Positions 11,601 through 20,973 of a DNA stretch of 64,000 bases are shown here, piece by piece. The translations under genes were made by a program, and so were the position numbers. Below the pieces are notes generated by a model, which was not told where the DNA came from, made no database searches, and saw only the letters and a program-made list of their open reading frames with translations. How positions within the stretch are numbered: the stretch's first letter is position 1; every line of letters starts with the position of its first letter. The stretch comes from Tetraselmis striata. Taxonomy: Eukaryota > Chlorophyta > Chlorodendrophyceae > Chlorodendrales > Chlorodendraceae. The stretch is from positions 1 through 64,000 of the forward strand of contig VCJN01002011.1 in NCBI GenBank assembly GCA_006384855.1, given 5' to 3'.

Positions 11601-12496
11601 CAGCCGGATGACCTTGCGCGAGCTGAGCCGCGCCAGGATGCGCGCCTCGATCTCAAACGTGCGCAGCTGCATCTCCTTCTCCTCCTGTGGCATGTCTGTG
11701 AGGAGCACCTGCGCTCCGCCGAGGCAGACATCTCACCCATCAGCCTTTGCAGTGATGAAGCGGCAGGAGCGAAACCCCTCCATCGAGCACCTCAATGCAG
11801 CAACCCAATACCTGCCTCCAGCCGCTAGGACCAGCACAGGTTCGGGCACCCCAATAATAAACCGGCGGTGTATAAGCCTTCGATCCGGGTTGTGTACAAC
11901 CGATAGGAACACTGGCTATGACCCCGCTATAGTTTCATCTGCCTCCGGCCTCAGAGAGGTAGAGCCGGCCTCTAAAAGCAGTGTTTGTATTACCACGCCG
12001 GGATCCTTGTCACTGCCTGCAGAACAACACGACTGAATCTGTACGGCTAGATGCTCATGTCTGACGAGAGCATCGTTTATAACGCCGCACAGTGAGGGCA
12101 TCTAGCCGAGTTTAGAAAACCGCTGTCCTCAATGTTGCCGCCATACTAATACTGTATTGTCTGCACAGGCCGCGGTGTGGGCGAAACCTGTTCCTCATGA
12201 TTCTGCAGAATGGTCACAGCGGTGAAACAAACATCGCACTACGGCCCGCGCGTTGTCTTAATCTGCGCTTCACGCGGAGGCTGTGAACGGAGTTCCAAAG
12301 TGTTGGCCGCGGAGGGCCCCCGGCGGGCGTGGTGCCAGAGCAGAGGGAGGCGCACCTTCACCGCCACCGGCGCGCCGTTGCGCGTGGTGCGGAACACCTT
12401 CCCGAAGGCGCCCTTGCCGATGACCTCCGCACCCGGCGCACTGATCAAGGCCTCCACCTCCTCCCACTCCATGTCCATGTAAGGCTCCATCTCGTC
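8631..12496 (-). CDS. Protein kinase domain 1 (TKL-like), catalytic residues intact
   Basis: Nine predicted exons: 12496-12356, 11708-11580, 11397-11287, 10837-10748, 10546-10436, 10033-9959, 9707-9604, 9124-9043, 8813-8631. All join in phase 0 except 9604/9124, which splits a Trp codon. Visible motifs in order are the Gly loop GKGAFGKVF, VAVK lysine, alpha-C Glu (FEIEARIL), hinge AMVLEYI, catalytic loop HRDIKPANV, DFG, activation segment ending APE, and KADVYALGCVLLEM, then RRVIEWCFK and DSRPTA near the end of the kinase fold. The activation segment and ADVYALG-type helix suggest a TKL or plant-RLCK-like Ser/Thr kinase. A tail (MQTIWAMRML, then KMQKSFRRRRDER) resembles an IQ or basic amphipathic motif. 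The last exon may splice at 8631 (GTGCCCC) to kinase domain 2 at 8322, or read on to a TGA near 8526. Confidence 0.78.
9009..9037 (-). repeat. C29 tract (sense strand) 5 nt after a 5' splice site
   Basis: Plus-strand G29, read as C on the coding strand. The predicted donor is GAG|GTGATCCCC with the exon ending at 9043. It is the longest and cleanest of the donor-proximal tracts in this locus. Confidence 0.85.
9570..9592 (-). repeat. C tract after the donor of the extra intron in kinase 1
   Basis: Sense-strand C23 begins 11 nt into the intron whose donor is GAGTG|GTGCGCC (exon end 9604). The intron (9603-9125) is absent from the paralogous kinase 2 exon. Confidence 0.8.
10217..10388. repeat. 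MITE-like element, copy 1 (kinase 1 intron)
   Basis: About 172 bp with imperfect terminal inverted repeats (left CTACGGGTGCCGACGC, right end complementary at about 13 of 16 positions). A central block with GGCTATAGTCCCGCTGTAG is shared with copies near 11,840 and 61,332. There is no coding capacity. It lies wholly within an intron. No clear target duplication was found. Confidence 0.6.
11255..11281 (-). repeat. C27 tract after a GC-type donor
   Basis: The exon ending at 11287 is followed by GCAAGC and then C27 on the sense strand. Phase and the paralogous protein sequence both require the exon to end at this GC dinucleotide, so this is a GC-AG intron. Confidence 0.75.
11557..11573 (-). repeat. 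C17 tract after a 5' splice site
   Basis: The donor is GAG|GTGCTGCCC with the exon ending at 11580. The C run begins 6 nt into the intron. Confidence 0.75.
11840..11990. repeat. MITE-like element, copy 2 (kinase 1 intron)
   Basis: Diverged copy sharing the TATAAGCCTTCGATCCGGGT and GACCCCGCTATAGTTTCATC blocks with the other two copies, in the same order and spacing. Its terminal inverted repeats are poorly preserved, so the ends are approximate. Confidence 0.5.
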
Positions 12497-12562
12497 CTGC
12501 ACGCCGCCCGCCCAGCTTCAGCCGCTCTCCCCGCCGCATCCTTCCTCCTCCTCTTTCAACCC

Positions 12563-12563
<1 letters not shown>

Positions 12564-12594
<31 letters not shown>
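12564..12594 (+). repeat. C31 tract, antisense to the kinase gene
   Basis: This is the longest homopolymer in the window. It reads as G31 on the sense strand, inside predicted intron 12796-12497, about 70 nt before the acceptor. Other sense-strand G tracts lie at 10088-10111 and 8105-8126. Confidence 0.85.
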
Positions 12595-12595
<1 letters not shown>

Positions 12596-12796
12596 CCCCC
12601 TGTGTAGCAAGGGCCCCACGCCCCGGTAGCCACACCTGCCGGCGTCCAAGCCTTCCACGAGGTGGTGCAGCCTTCTCCCCCGCCCCCCTCCCCCCCCCCA
12701 ACACGCACACGCACGCGCAGGCGCACCCAGCCTTCCGGGCATACTCTGGGCGAGGGCGCCAAGATTGGGGACAGAGGTGGCTTAGGGCCTCCGCAC

Positions 12797-14763
12797 CGTA
12801 GAGGCCATCGCGATGTCGTCGTCCTCGCCGCTGCCAGTCGCCGCCGCTGCCGCGAGCGCCGCCGCCTGCGCCTCGATCAGCTGCACCTCCTCCACGTCCA
12901 CCAGCTCCAAGGCGGGCGCCACCGCCGCCGCTTCCGTCTCCGCCGCCTGCGAGGGCCCCGCCTTCATGCTGCGCGCCAGGTCCGCCAGCAGCTCCTCCAC
13001 CGCCAGGCTCGCCTCTGCGCGCCGCACCGACGCCTCGTTTGCCGCCGCCAGCGCCGACGAAGCCGTTGCCACCGCCTGCGTGCCCTTGCCGCTGGCGCCC
13101 GACACCTCAGCTGCCACGCTCTTCGCGCTGCCCTCCAGCGACGCCTCCGCTGCCTGCACTGACTGGCCGGCCTGCACGTACGCACAGACAACGGGCACAT
13201 GATTTCCCTCCACAACAAAAAAATTCACATACTGCTCTGGGAAGCATCGTTGGACCAGTCCAGGAGGCGCACCTGCCCCTCCGCCGCCCCCTCCACCACG
13301 GTCTCCTCCGGCCCCATGCCCATCAGCTCGCGCATCGCTGCAATCGCCTCCGCCTGCTCCCGCGACGCCTCCTCCGCCGTGGCCGCCACCGCCACCGCCG
13401 CATCGGCGCGCGCCTTACCCACTGCCGCGGTAGCCGCCTCGTCGCCGCCCGCCTGACCCGCCGCCGCCTCGGCGCGCATGAGCTCCAGCATGCGCGCCAT
13501 CGCCGCCGAGTGGCGGTCCGCCGCGTCGTTGGCCTGCGCGCTGGCGCTGCGCGCCGCGGTCACCTTGGCCTTCTCCGCTTTGCCGCTCGGGGTGTCGCGC
13601 GGCTTCTGCTTCGCCAGCATCTCGTCCATCTTCCCCATCGCCTCCTTGTGCGCCTCCGCCGACTTGGCGGCCTTTGCCGCCACGGCCGCCGCCGCCTCCT
13701 GCTGCGCCTTCGCCTCCTCCATGCTGCTCTCAAAGGACTGCAGCCGGTACGTGACAGGCGCCATGCTTGCAGGCGCTTTGCTGCCAGTTGCCTGAAGGGC
13801 AGGGAGGGGCATGTAAGTGGACGGAGGGGGAGGGGAGGGGCATGGCGAGGTGAAAACGCCCCAAAAGCGCTGACCGCTGTGCTTCCGGCCTTCAGGGTAG
13901 ACTAGGTCAGGCGGCGCACCTTTGGTGGCACGGCGGCGCGCGGAGGTGGGGACTGGGTGTAAGGGAGAGCCTGGGCGCGCGGGGGGGGAGACTGGGTGTA
14001 AGGGGGAGGCTGGCCGCGGGGCGCCACGCTCTGCGGGGACAGAAGAGGCGGGCGGGCGGAGGGAGAAGGGGGGCGTGAGTGCGCTGGAAGAACGTGGGGT
14101 GAATTTCCCGAGACAATACCCTGAAACGCAGGTGCGTGGCATTATACGTTGTGCGCGCAGCAATCACGGCAGGCTGGGGAGGGGGAGGGGCATCGCCGCA
14201 CCTGTGGCGGAGCATGCCTCGGCGCGCCCTGAGGAAAGGGGGGGGGGGGGGGGGGGGGGGGGGCAGACACAGGGAGGAGGATTTATCAAGGCAGATATGG
14301 GCGGCATGCATCACTTGGAGGGCGGCAGCGATGTGCTTCGTTCTTTCCCCCAGGGACAGGAGGGGCGACGATAGTGAAGCGGCGGCGGTGTTGCCGCGAT
14401 GGGCCATCGGAAGCCGTCAGTGAGGTGTTTGTGGGCTGGCGGGGCGCCTACGTTGGCGGACCGTGAGCCCGGGCTGGCGTATAACTCCGGGCTGCCGGTA
14501 TAGTATGCGACATCTGGGCGCGCCGGCGAGGTGTCCACGCGGCCCATAGGCCCCGCGCCCGGCGGCTTGGGTTGAGGCCAGTCGGAGGGCCACGGCACCG
14601 GGCCCCCGCCGATGGGGACGGCTCCTCCCCCGCCGGCGTAAGGGTTTGACACCGTGGGCTGCTGCCAGCTCGAGGGCCACGGCGCCGGGGCCTGCATCGA
14701 CGGCCCGCCTGCGAAACGCTGCGGCGGGGGGTCGGGGCTCGGCTTGTCGCAGCAGTTGCCCAT
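12797..14763 (-). CDS. N-terminal part of the kinase locus: MGNCC membrane anchor and Ala-rich coiled coil
   Basis: Five predicted exons (14763-14452, 14228-14202, 14030-13920, 13791-13273, 13171-12797) all begin after CAG, end before GT, and are multiples of three (312, 27, 111, 519 and 375 nt). The start is the ATG at 14763. It gives MGNCCDKP, a good N-myristoylation motif with two cysteines available for palmitoylation, so attachment to the inner face of a membrane is likely. Residues 1-150 are Pro/Gly-rich with a repeated PYTQSP-like motif. About 300 residues of Ala/Glu/Lys-rich coiled coil follow, with repeats such as AMARMLELMRAEAAAG. The last exon can either splice at 12797 (GTGCGG) in phase 0 to the kinase 1 exon at 12496, or read through to a TAA at 12782. 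Because all phases fit, I favour one gene covering 14763-4396 (22 exons, about 1,130 residues). A separate coiled-coil gene is the alternative. Confidence 0.6.
14238..14263 (-). repeat. C26 tract acting as polypyrimidine tract before an acceptor
   Basis: On the sense strand the tract is followed by TTTCCTCAG and the 27-nt exon 14228-14202. A similar C tract (plus-strand G, 9725-9751) precedes the acceptor of the exon starting at 9707. Confidence 0.7.
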
Positions 14764-15354
14764 GGCGCCTGAGGATGCACAAGCAGGGAGCGGAGCAGCA
14801 GGTCCTGGGGCGGTGTTATTATTCCGGGGCTGATGAGTGGCCGCCGGCGCTTTACTCGGGAATAATGACGAAAACCCCAGCACGGAACCCTGACTGCAGG
14901 AGCTGGGTGACGGTGTTGCGATCTGCGGCGTGGAGCGGGCGGGAGAGGTCACAGGGGAGAGGGGTGGATGGGGTCCTGTTCCCCCTCTTATAAAGGCGAT
15001 CACTGGCTTGAGGGCTCTGTCCCGCGACGATGCGGGCGGGTGTTGCGGTGGCCGTTGGTGATGCGCGGATGCCCGATGGCGGTTTTGCCAGTACGTACTG
15101 GGACTCGCTCGTAGCGACTACCGACCATACCGCCTGTGATAGCATTTCATGGATTTCCTTCAGGATTTCTGTGTGGATTTCTTGAATGTTGCAGCTAGCG
15201 CATGTAGTCGCTTTTCCACCTGCAATGGTGTGAATAAGAAAAAGGACAGTGACAAATATACTAGCACCGGTGTGAATTTTAAAATGGGCAGCAGCAATAA
15301 ATCCACCTATACTGCTAAAAGTTTCTACTTTTACCTCAGGGCTTAAACATATAC
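14764..15354. other. Upstream region of the kinase locus
   Basis: This contains the presumed promoter and 5' leader of the minus-strand kinase locus. A CAG lies six bases before the ATG, so a leader intron is possible. No TATA-like box or other regulatory element could be pinned down. The part after 15,150 is AT-richer and is the target into which the LINE at 15,366 inserted. Confidence 0.35.
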
Positions 15355-15365
15355 TGCTAAAAGTA

Positions 15366-16842
15366 TTTGAGCCGATGTGGGCTGTCCAGCTTCGCGCTGC
15401 TCATACCCGTGTCGTTGACGAGTGTGGAGACGCGGTGCTCGAGGATTTAGCGGGGCCGTTGGCCTCTGCCCTAAAGTTGCTCCCCTCCAAGCGCTCTCAC
15501 GTTGCCCGTGCCGGTTGCTCGGCCGTTGGGGCTGAGCCGGCGTCTGCGATGCGCTCGGCGGCCGAGTGACCTCCAAGCTATCCCGCATTACTCGGACTTC
15601 CCCTTGCACTCCATGCGGAAAGTCCAGGGAAACCCTGAGCCACCGTATTCACACGGTCCGCTTCGCAAGGCTTGCTGCGCGTATGCCTACAAGCGGCCCT
15701 GACAGCAACCGCTTCCGAGGCCGCCTCTTACGCGCTGCGACAGCGTTCCTGGTGACTGATCCTCCAAGTGAGGGTCGCCTTGGTGAAGTCCGTGAGCGTT
15801 CCCCTGAGTACTACGATTCCATGTTCCGCGTTGCCGCTTGCCGCCCTTTTGGCCTTCCGGCGGCTCATGTCCTCTCCCTTGGCGAGCCATGCCCTTGTGC
15901 TTTTTGCTCCTTCTCGGTACATGGTATGCTGGCCGGTTTTGAGGATGCTGGCGTGGGATTCACTCCAATTTGGGCGGTCGCGTACGCTGATCACGTGGCA
16001 CGTTGCTCTGGGGGCGACACATGGCAATCACGCCGCACACGAGTGGGCGGCACATGGCCTTTCCGACGTTTTCCACGACGTGAAGTCGGCGTTGGGCGTG
16101 GGTGTCCAGATCCTCACGGACCCGTCGGTGCTTGTTTCTCTTCCAAAGGGCAGCGACGGCCGGCCGGCCGATGTTGGGATTTCTGGGTATGGTGGTATCC
16201 GCGGGAACACGGTTGCTGTCGAGACCACCATTGCCCCTATCGTCGGCGTGTCAAGCTCGGATCCAACGACTGCATTGCGGGCTGCAAAGCGCCACAAAAT
16301 CCAGAAGTGTGACGAGGGTGTCCGAAACGCCGCCGGCATGCTTCGCTTTGTTCCTTTCGCTGTTTCCGAGTTCGGCTCGCTGGCCCCGCACGTTGAGGAC
16401 TTCTTGGAGCTCGCTAAAGCTAGCCACACACACACTGGCCAAAAAATCGGCCAGCTCTTGTTTGCGTGGCGCCGCCGTTTCTCCTTGCTCATCAACATGG
16501 CACATGCACACAATGTTCTTGGCGGGGCCGTGGCCGTGCGCGCGGCACGTGATGGTGCTCTTGCGCCTGCGCCGCGTCGCTCGTCGGCTTATGTTGCTAT
16601 GACCCGGGTCATTGGCTGCAAGCGTCCTCGCCGCGGCTGATGGCCTACTCCGGGGCGGTGGTCCCTTTGGTTCCTGGCAGCTTGGCGACTTCGTGGTTCC
16701 CTTGGCTCCCCCTTGGCGCTTGGCTCCCTGGCCTCTGCTCGACCTTGGTTTCAGGCCTATGTCTCTCTTTTGCTAGCAACATTTCATAGTTGCTGTGAGT
16801 TCTGTTTGTAGTGCGCATTTGTTAAAGCCCTGATGTAAAAAA
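15366..16842 (+). mobile_element. 5'-truncated LINE, restriction-like-endonuclease type
   Basis: Flanked by an 11-bp direct repeat TGCTAAAAGTA (15355-15365 and 16843-16853), with a short A run just before the right copy, as expected for target-primed insertion. Only the C-terminal part of the protein remains. It shows a Cys/His region (CPCAFC, then DHVARC, GNHAAHE) followed by GRPADVGISG and VAVETT, a PD-(D/E)xK-like arrangement as in the C-terminal endonuclease of R2/R4/NeSL-type LINEs. A frame change near 16,020 separates the Cys pair from the nuclease part, so this copy is dead. The coding remnant ends at the TGA at 16638-16640. Confidence 0.55.
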
Positions 16843-17289
16843 TGCTAAAAGTAGTATACTAAAAGATCAACACAGTCCGCCGCTCCGCCAAGAGGCAGCC
16901 CGCATCCCGCATGATGAGGCGGGATGGATGTGTGATTTCAAAGTTGAGTATGGTTTTGCCAGCAGAAAGGTCGCGCAGGCTGTTTTACACGGACAAGAGC
17001 CGAAATGTTCGAAACGTGGTTATGGGTTTCCTCCCTTTCCCTACCCGCTTTTCGGCTACAGCGCTGCTCAGTGGTACGGGAACTAGGCACCTGTCGTTGC
17101 GCCCTTTAGGGGGTGCAGCACAATTAGACATAAAAGCAGCCATAACAGCTGAGCCTTCCATCTTCCAGTTTTCGCCACGTTACACGCAGCGATGTTAAAA
17201 TTGTCTCGTAACCTGTTGCGAGCAAGGTCACCTCAGGTTGTTAAACACCACACCCGGCTCACCGTGTGTGATAATCTCATCCGTACGTC

Positions 17290-18240
17290 CGTGCGTTGCC
17301 ATGTCAGATGGAGAGGAACCCATCGTTGAGCCGACGCTCGAATCGCGGAGCATACGTGAAGGCCCAATCTACATGGCTGCACGAGCTTGCAACGGCGTTT
17401 GCGCAATTAACGGCTCGTGATCGTGTTGCTGGTGGAGGTTGGGCACATGGCTTCGTCTCCGGGCAGCGCATCGCGGGACAGCCGACAGGCAGCGGGGGAG
17501 CCGCAGAGCGCCCCGACTTGCTAGAGCCAGCCCAGAGCGGCCGTGTCGGAGCAAAATCCGGGAGTGACGAGGACGACAACCTCGCGGTGCCAAAGCTATT
17601 GCAACGAGCAGAGTCTGGTTACGAGGCCGTTCGACCGGTCAGCCGAGTGCCTGGACTCTTCCCCCTGAGCACCGACCTAACGAACGGGTACCTCAAGCAG
17701 GATGACCGGCGTCTGCCGGCCCAGCAGGAGTATCTTTGGGTGTGTTTCGGCGCCCACATGGCCTCGCACTTTTCGTAGCTCTCGACGAGCTGCTGCCCTA
17801 CGTCCCTGCTGCAAATCAAGACTTCACCGCCTACCTCGCGCATGCTCGGAATCACGCCGAAGCCATCGACAAGGCGTTTCGTTTTCGTCTGGCCTTCCTA
17901 CGGAGGCCTAACGAGGTCAAGCGTGTGCACAGTGATCAACAAGGCGGCTTTTCCGGACGTGCTGCGAGCCCAACAATTTCAGCATGCTTCTGAGCATATA
18001 GGCTCGGCGATTTTGGGGACCTCATGAAGGACTACGGGCGTCGCGTCCTCGAGGCGACAATTGTAAGCCGCGGAATAAACGCTACCGCTACTGTTCAAGT
18101 GGCGGTGGCAGTTGCAGGACGCGGGCGTGAACGTGGGCGTGGTGGCGGGCGCGGGCGTGCCCGCGAAGGTGAGCACGAGTGACGGTGTGGGGCGCCTTTC
18201 GTCGGAGTTGTTGGCGCTTTGCGAGGCCACCTTTCGGTGA
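17290..18240 (+). pseudogene. Gag-like ORF region of the left YR arm (fossil)
   Basis: An acidic, helix-rich open stretch directly downstream of repeat X and upstream of the recombinase, with segments such as LHELATAFAQLTARDRV and LFVALDELLPYVPAANQD. The same segments occur in the right arm at 34,550-33,800. Its position and composition suggest the Gag-like ORF1 of YR retroelements. No zinc knuckle was seen. It is broken. Confidence 0.45.
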
Positions 18241-18276
18241 CCGCTGCGAGGCGAACCCTAGCAGCTCAACGACGGG

Positions 18277-19850
18277 ATGAGCGCCATGTGTCGGGAGCAT
18301 AACCCCCACCCACCCCCCCACCTTTACAGACTTCATTTAGACCTTCCTCGGTGCGGCGCTTCATACAGCTACAGCCGAGCGAGTGCGGCTCAACCATCCG
18401 CACACTTGCGCATGGCGGCTCAACAAACCGCCTCCCGTACCATCTCATCGCTGCGTCAGTCGGTTGTCACACTGCGTGTTACAACCGGTTTGCAACGACC
18501 AAACTTCGCGCGTGTACGTTACGCGTGTAACAGGCGCTACGAGCGCGGAGGGCGCGCGGGGCGGCCCTCCTATCTGAACCTAGCCCCGCAACCCTGTGCG
18601 GGTGATGCTGCAAACCCGTCCAGCAACTACCGGCCAACCGCCGAAAACCTAACTGCTACCACCGAGTACTTCGCTAACATGAGCCGACCTTTTGTTACTC
18701 TGTCGGCCAAGCGCCGCACTTACGTAATTGACGAGCCCGAAGATGTTGCCCCTTGGGTTGCTTCACTCCGGTCTCGGCTGCAGGATGGGTTCGGCTCAGA
18801 CGAGCTAGGGCAGCGGACCTTCGATCTACTCTCCAGCTCCCTCACCGCTCAGACACTCAAGAGCTACGCTGGCAGATTGTCTCGGTTCGCGAAGTTCTGT
18901 CACGACTCCAAGATAGAACATCAGCCCGTTGAAGGCGACTACGATTGCTACTGTCGTTCGGTACATTGCTTGGGTTGGTGAGCGGGGGCACATTGGGGCT
19001 AAGTCGCGGCAATCCTACTTTTCTGCAATCAACACGCCCTTCGAGCTGCACAACCTCGACCAAGGACAACATGCACTTACCGCAGCTCGTCGTGGCCTGA
19101 TACTACGGCAGCACCGCTTGGAGGCTGCCCCTTTCCGAGTCCCTCTCCCTGCTGATGTCGCTTACAGCTTCGTCGAGCAGGCAGAGTTGATTGTGTCTGC
19201 TCCCATCCCTGAGTACTAGTACAACTTCCGAGCCCTTGTGGCGTCGGTTGTCAACTTCATGATCTTTGCCAGGGGACTTACTGGCCGAGTGCGGGATGTG
19301 CATGTCGACGATTACAACATTACCCTGGAGGTGTAAATTAAAGAAAGGCCGCGCTGGTCGGCGTGGTCCCGACGACCGGAGCGTGCTGCTCTTTCCAGTG
19401 TCGGAGCACCCCCGCATTGCGCGTCTCCTGCACCACTTCATCGACCACGTACAGTTTGCTTCCATGGTTCCTGTTGCCTTGCCTGAAACTAACTTCTGGG
19501 CGGTCACCCGAGCGAGCAGTCCAATTCTTGGGCCGCCGCCACCATGTCTGTCTGGCTCTCTACGGCCGTTCGTCTTGTCGGTGCTGCCCCTCCCGCCGGC
19601 ACTTCATGGAGCTCACACAGCCTTCGCAAGGGAGCAGCGTTTGCCGCTAACGCCATCGGAACTCCACTGTCCCACATTCGCTACCAAGGCGGCTGGCCCA
19701 CTAACTCCGACGTCGTTATGGACTACATCGATCGCAACGTCCTTCCTTCGTCTGGCGCGTGGTTCTTCTTCGGCCACACCGCGCCCCTCCGCCACTTCCA
19801 AGTCCAACAAGACTCCGCAGCGGTGGCCTTCCCGGTGCCCCCTTCATGAC
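18277..19850 (+). pseudogene. Tyrosine recombinase region, left arm (fossil)
   Basis: The N-terminal part contains a SAM-like/core-binding stretch (around LTAQTLKSYAGRLSRFAKFC) typical of YR integrases. The C-terminal part shows the catalytic signature SLRKGAA, LSHIRYQGGW and VVMDYID, giving Arg, His-x-x-Arg and Tyr in the expected order. It would catalyse integration of a circular cDNA intermediate without making target duplications. The coding region is broken. Confidence 0.7.
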
Positions 19851-20375
19851 CTGGCGATACCCCTTCTCCGTCAGCAATCCACCGCTCTCTCCGTTCACTC
19901 AACACTGGCAAATGCAGACCCAACTTTGAAATGTTCTAAGCTTGTTTATGGGGTTTCCTCCCTTTCCCTAACCGCTTTTCGGCTACAGTATTGCTGAGTG
20001 GTACGTGAACTAGGCACCAGGGTTGGGTTGCAGTATCTATTGCACTGCAAACTGCAGAAACTGCAGCATGAAGTTAAGCTACTGCACTGCAGCCTGCAGT
20101 ACTTCCCGAAAAGGGGCTGCAGTGCAGTTACCCAAAGTGCCCCAAATCTCACTGGATAACGTTTGGATGGCGCCCGCCTGTGATAATAAGCCGTATGGCG
20201 ACGGTTCCGGCGGTCGGAGCGCCGCGGACCGCACCGTACTCGCTCGTACCATCACACGTCGCCGCATCGGGGCATAGACCAAGAGACCACACACACCATC
20301 CGAACCTATCCTCACTTCACGCTCACCCATGCACCGCTACCTGTCATCCTCCTCTCGACACTCTTCGTCACTTAT

Positions 20376-20492
20376 ATGGAGGGAGACCAGTCTGCCGCGA
20401 AGCAGGGCGCAGCGGCGATGGCGGACGAGGCGATGACGGAGGACAGCACCGCCTCCGCCGCGGCCAGCACTGCAACGGAGCTGTGCTCCTGA
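20376..20492 (+). pseudogene. hAT transposase N-terminal remnant
   Basis: ATG-initiated acidic/Ala-rich peptide (MEGDQSAAKQGAAAMADEAM, then about 18 residues to TGA). Downstream at 20,512 lies GTAAC followed by C21 (20517-20537), a donor-like site with the same C-tract arrangement as the kinase introns. It may be the first transposase exon of the intact parent element. Confidence 0.4.
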
Positions 20493-20835
20493 TCTAAGCC
20501 AAAACATATGTGGTAACCCCCCCCCCCCCCCCCCCACACACACACACAACACACATGCTGACTTTACCCCCCCCTTTACTGCTGGCTGACGTTCGCCGAC
20601 TGCCGCATGCTCCCTACCCGCAGACCATCAAAGTAAAAAAGATCACCACAAGGCTGTGTTAAAATTCAAAGTCAAAAAGACAATGTACGCCGATGTGTGT
20701 GCCCGCTTTGGCAAGGCAGCGCTAACGTTCATCAGACACCCCGGTGAAAACCATGTTCACCAGCGTATGCCCCTTCTTCCTTTCCCCTCATCTCTGAATT
20801 AGCTAGGATTGCACTTACGTGTGCTGGGCTCGCAG

Positions 20836-20973
20836 ATTGAGTGCGAGCGCGTGTTCTCTCTTGCTGGTCTGGGCGAGGGCGAGGGGAAGGCCAGCCGCAT
20901 TCAATGGGAAGCGGTGGAGTCCATGCTAGAGCGGTATGGAGCCGAGCCAGCGGATGAGGAGGCGGGGGAGTAG
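20836..20973 (+). pseudogene. hAT transposase C-terminal (dimerisation) exon
   Basis: After an acceptor-like GCAG the reading is IECERVFSLAGLGEGEGKAS, then RIQWEAVESMLERYG, ending in TAG at 20971. ERVFSLAG followed by a short loop and a helix is the conserved hAT C-terminal dimerisation motif. The catalytic centre of the transposase is not present upstream, so this is a remnant. Confidence 0.75.

Noticed and set aside
8600-12700. ORFs rich in poly-Pro, poly-Gly or Arg/Ala on both strands
   Set aside because: They come from G/C homopolymers and GC-rich exons read in other frames; the kinase exons explain the region.
12662-13905. Long plus-strand ORFs opposite the Ala-rich coiled coil
   Set aside because: They are antisense shadows of an Ala/Glu-rich exon (codons starting with G), with Arg/His/Ser/Pro-rich translations lacking domain character.
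6000-14300. G/C homopolymers as pure assembly errors
   Set aside because: Their bias to sense-strand C beside donors and their consistent place in paired paralogues would not result from random sequencing error, although exact lengths may be unreliable.
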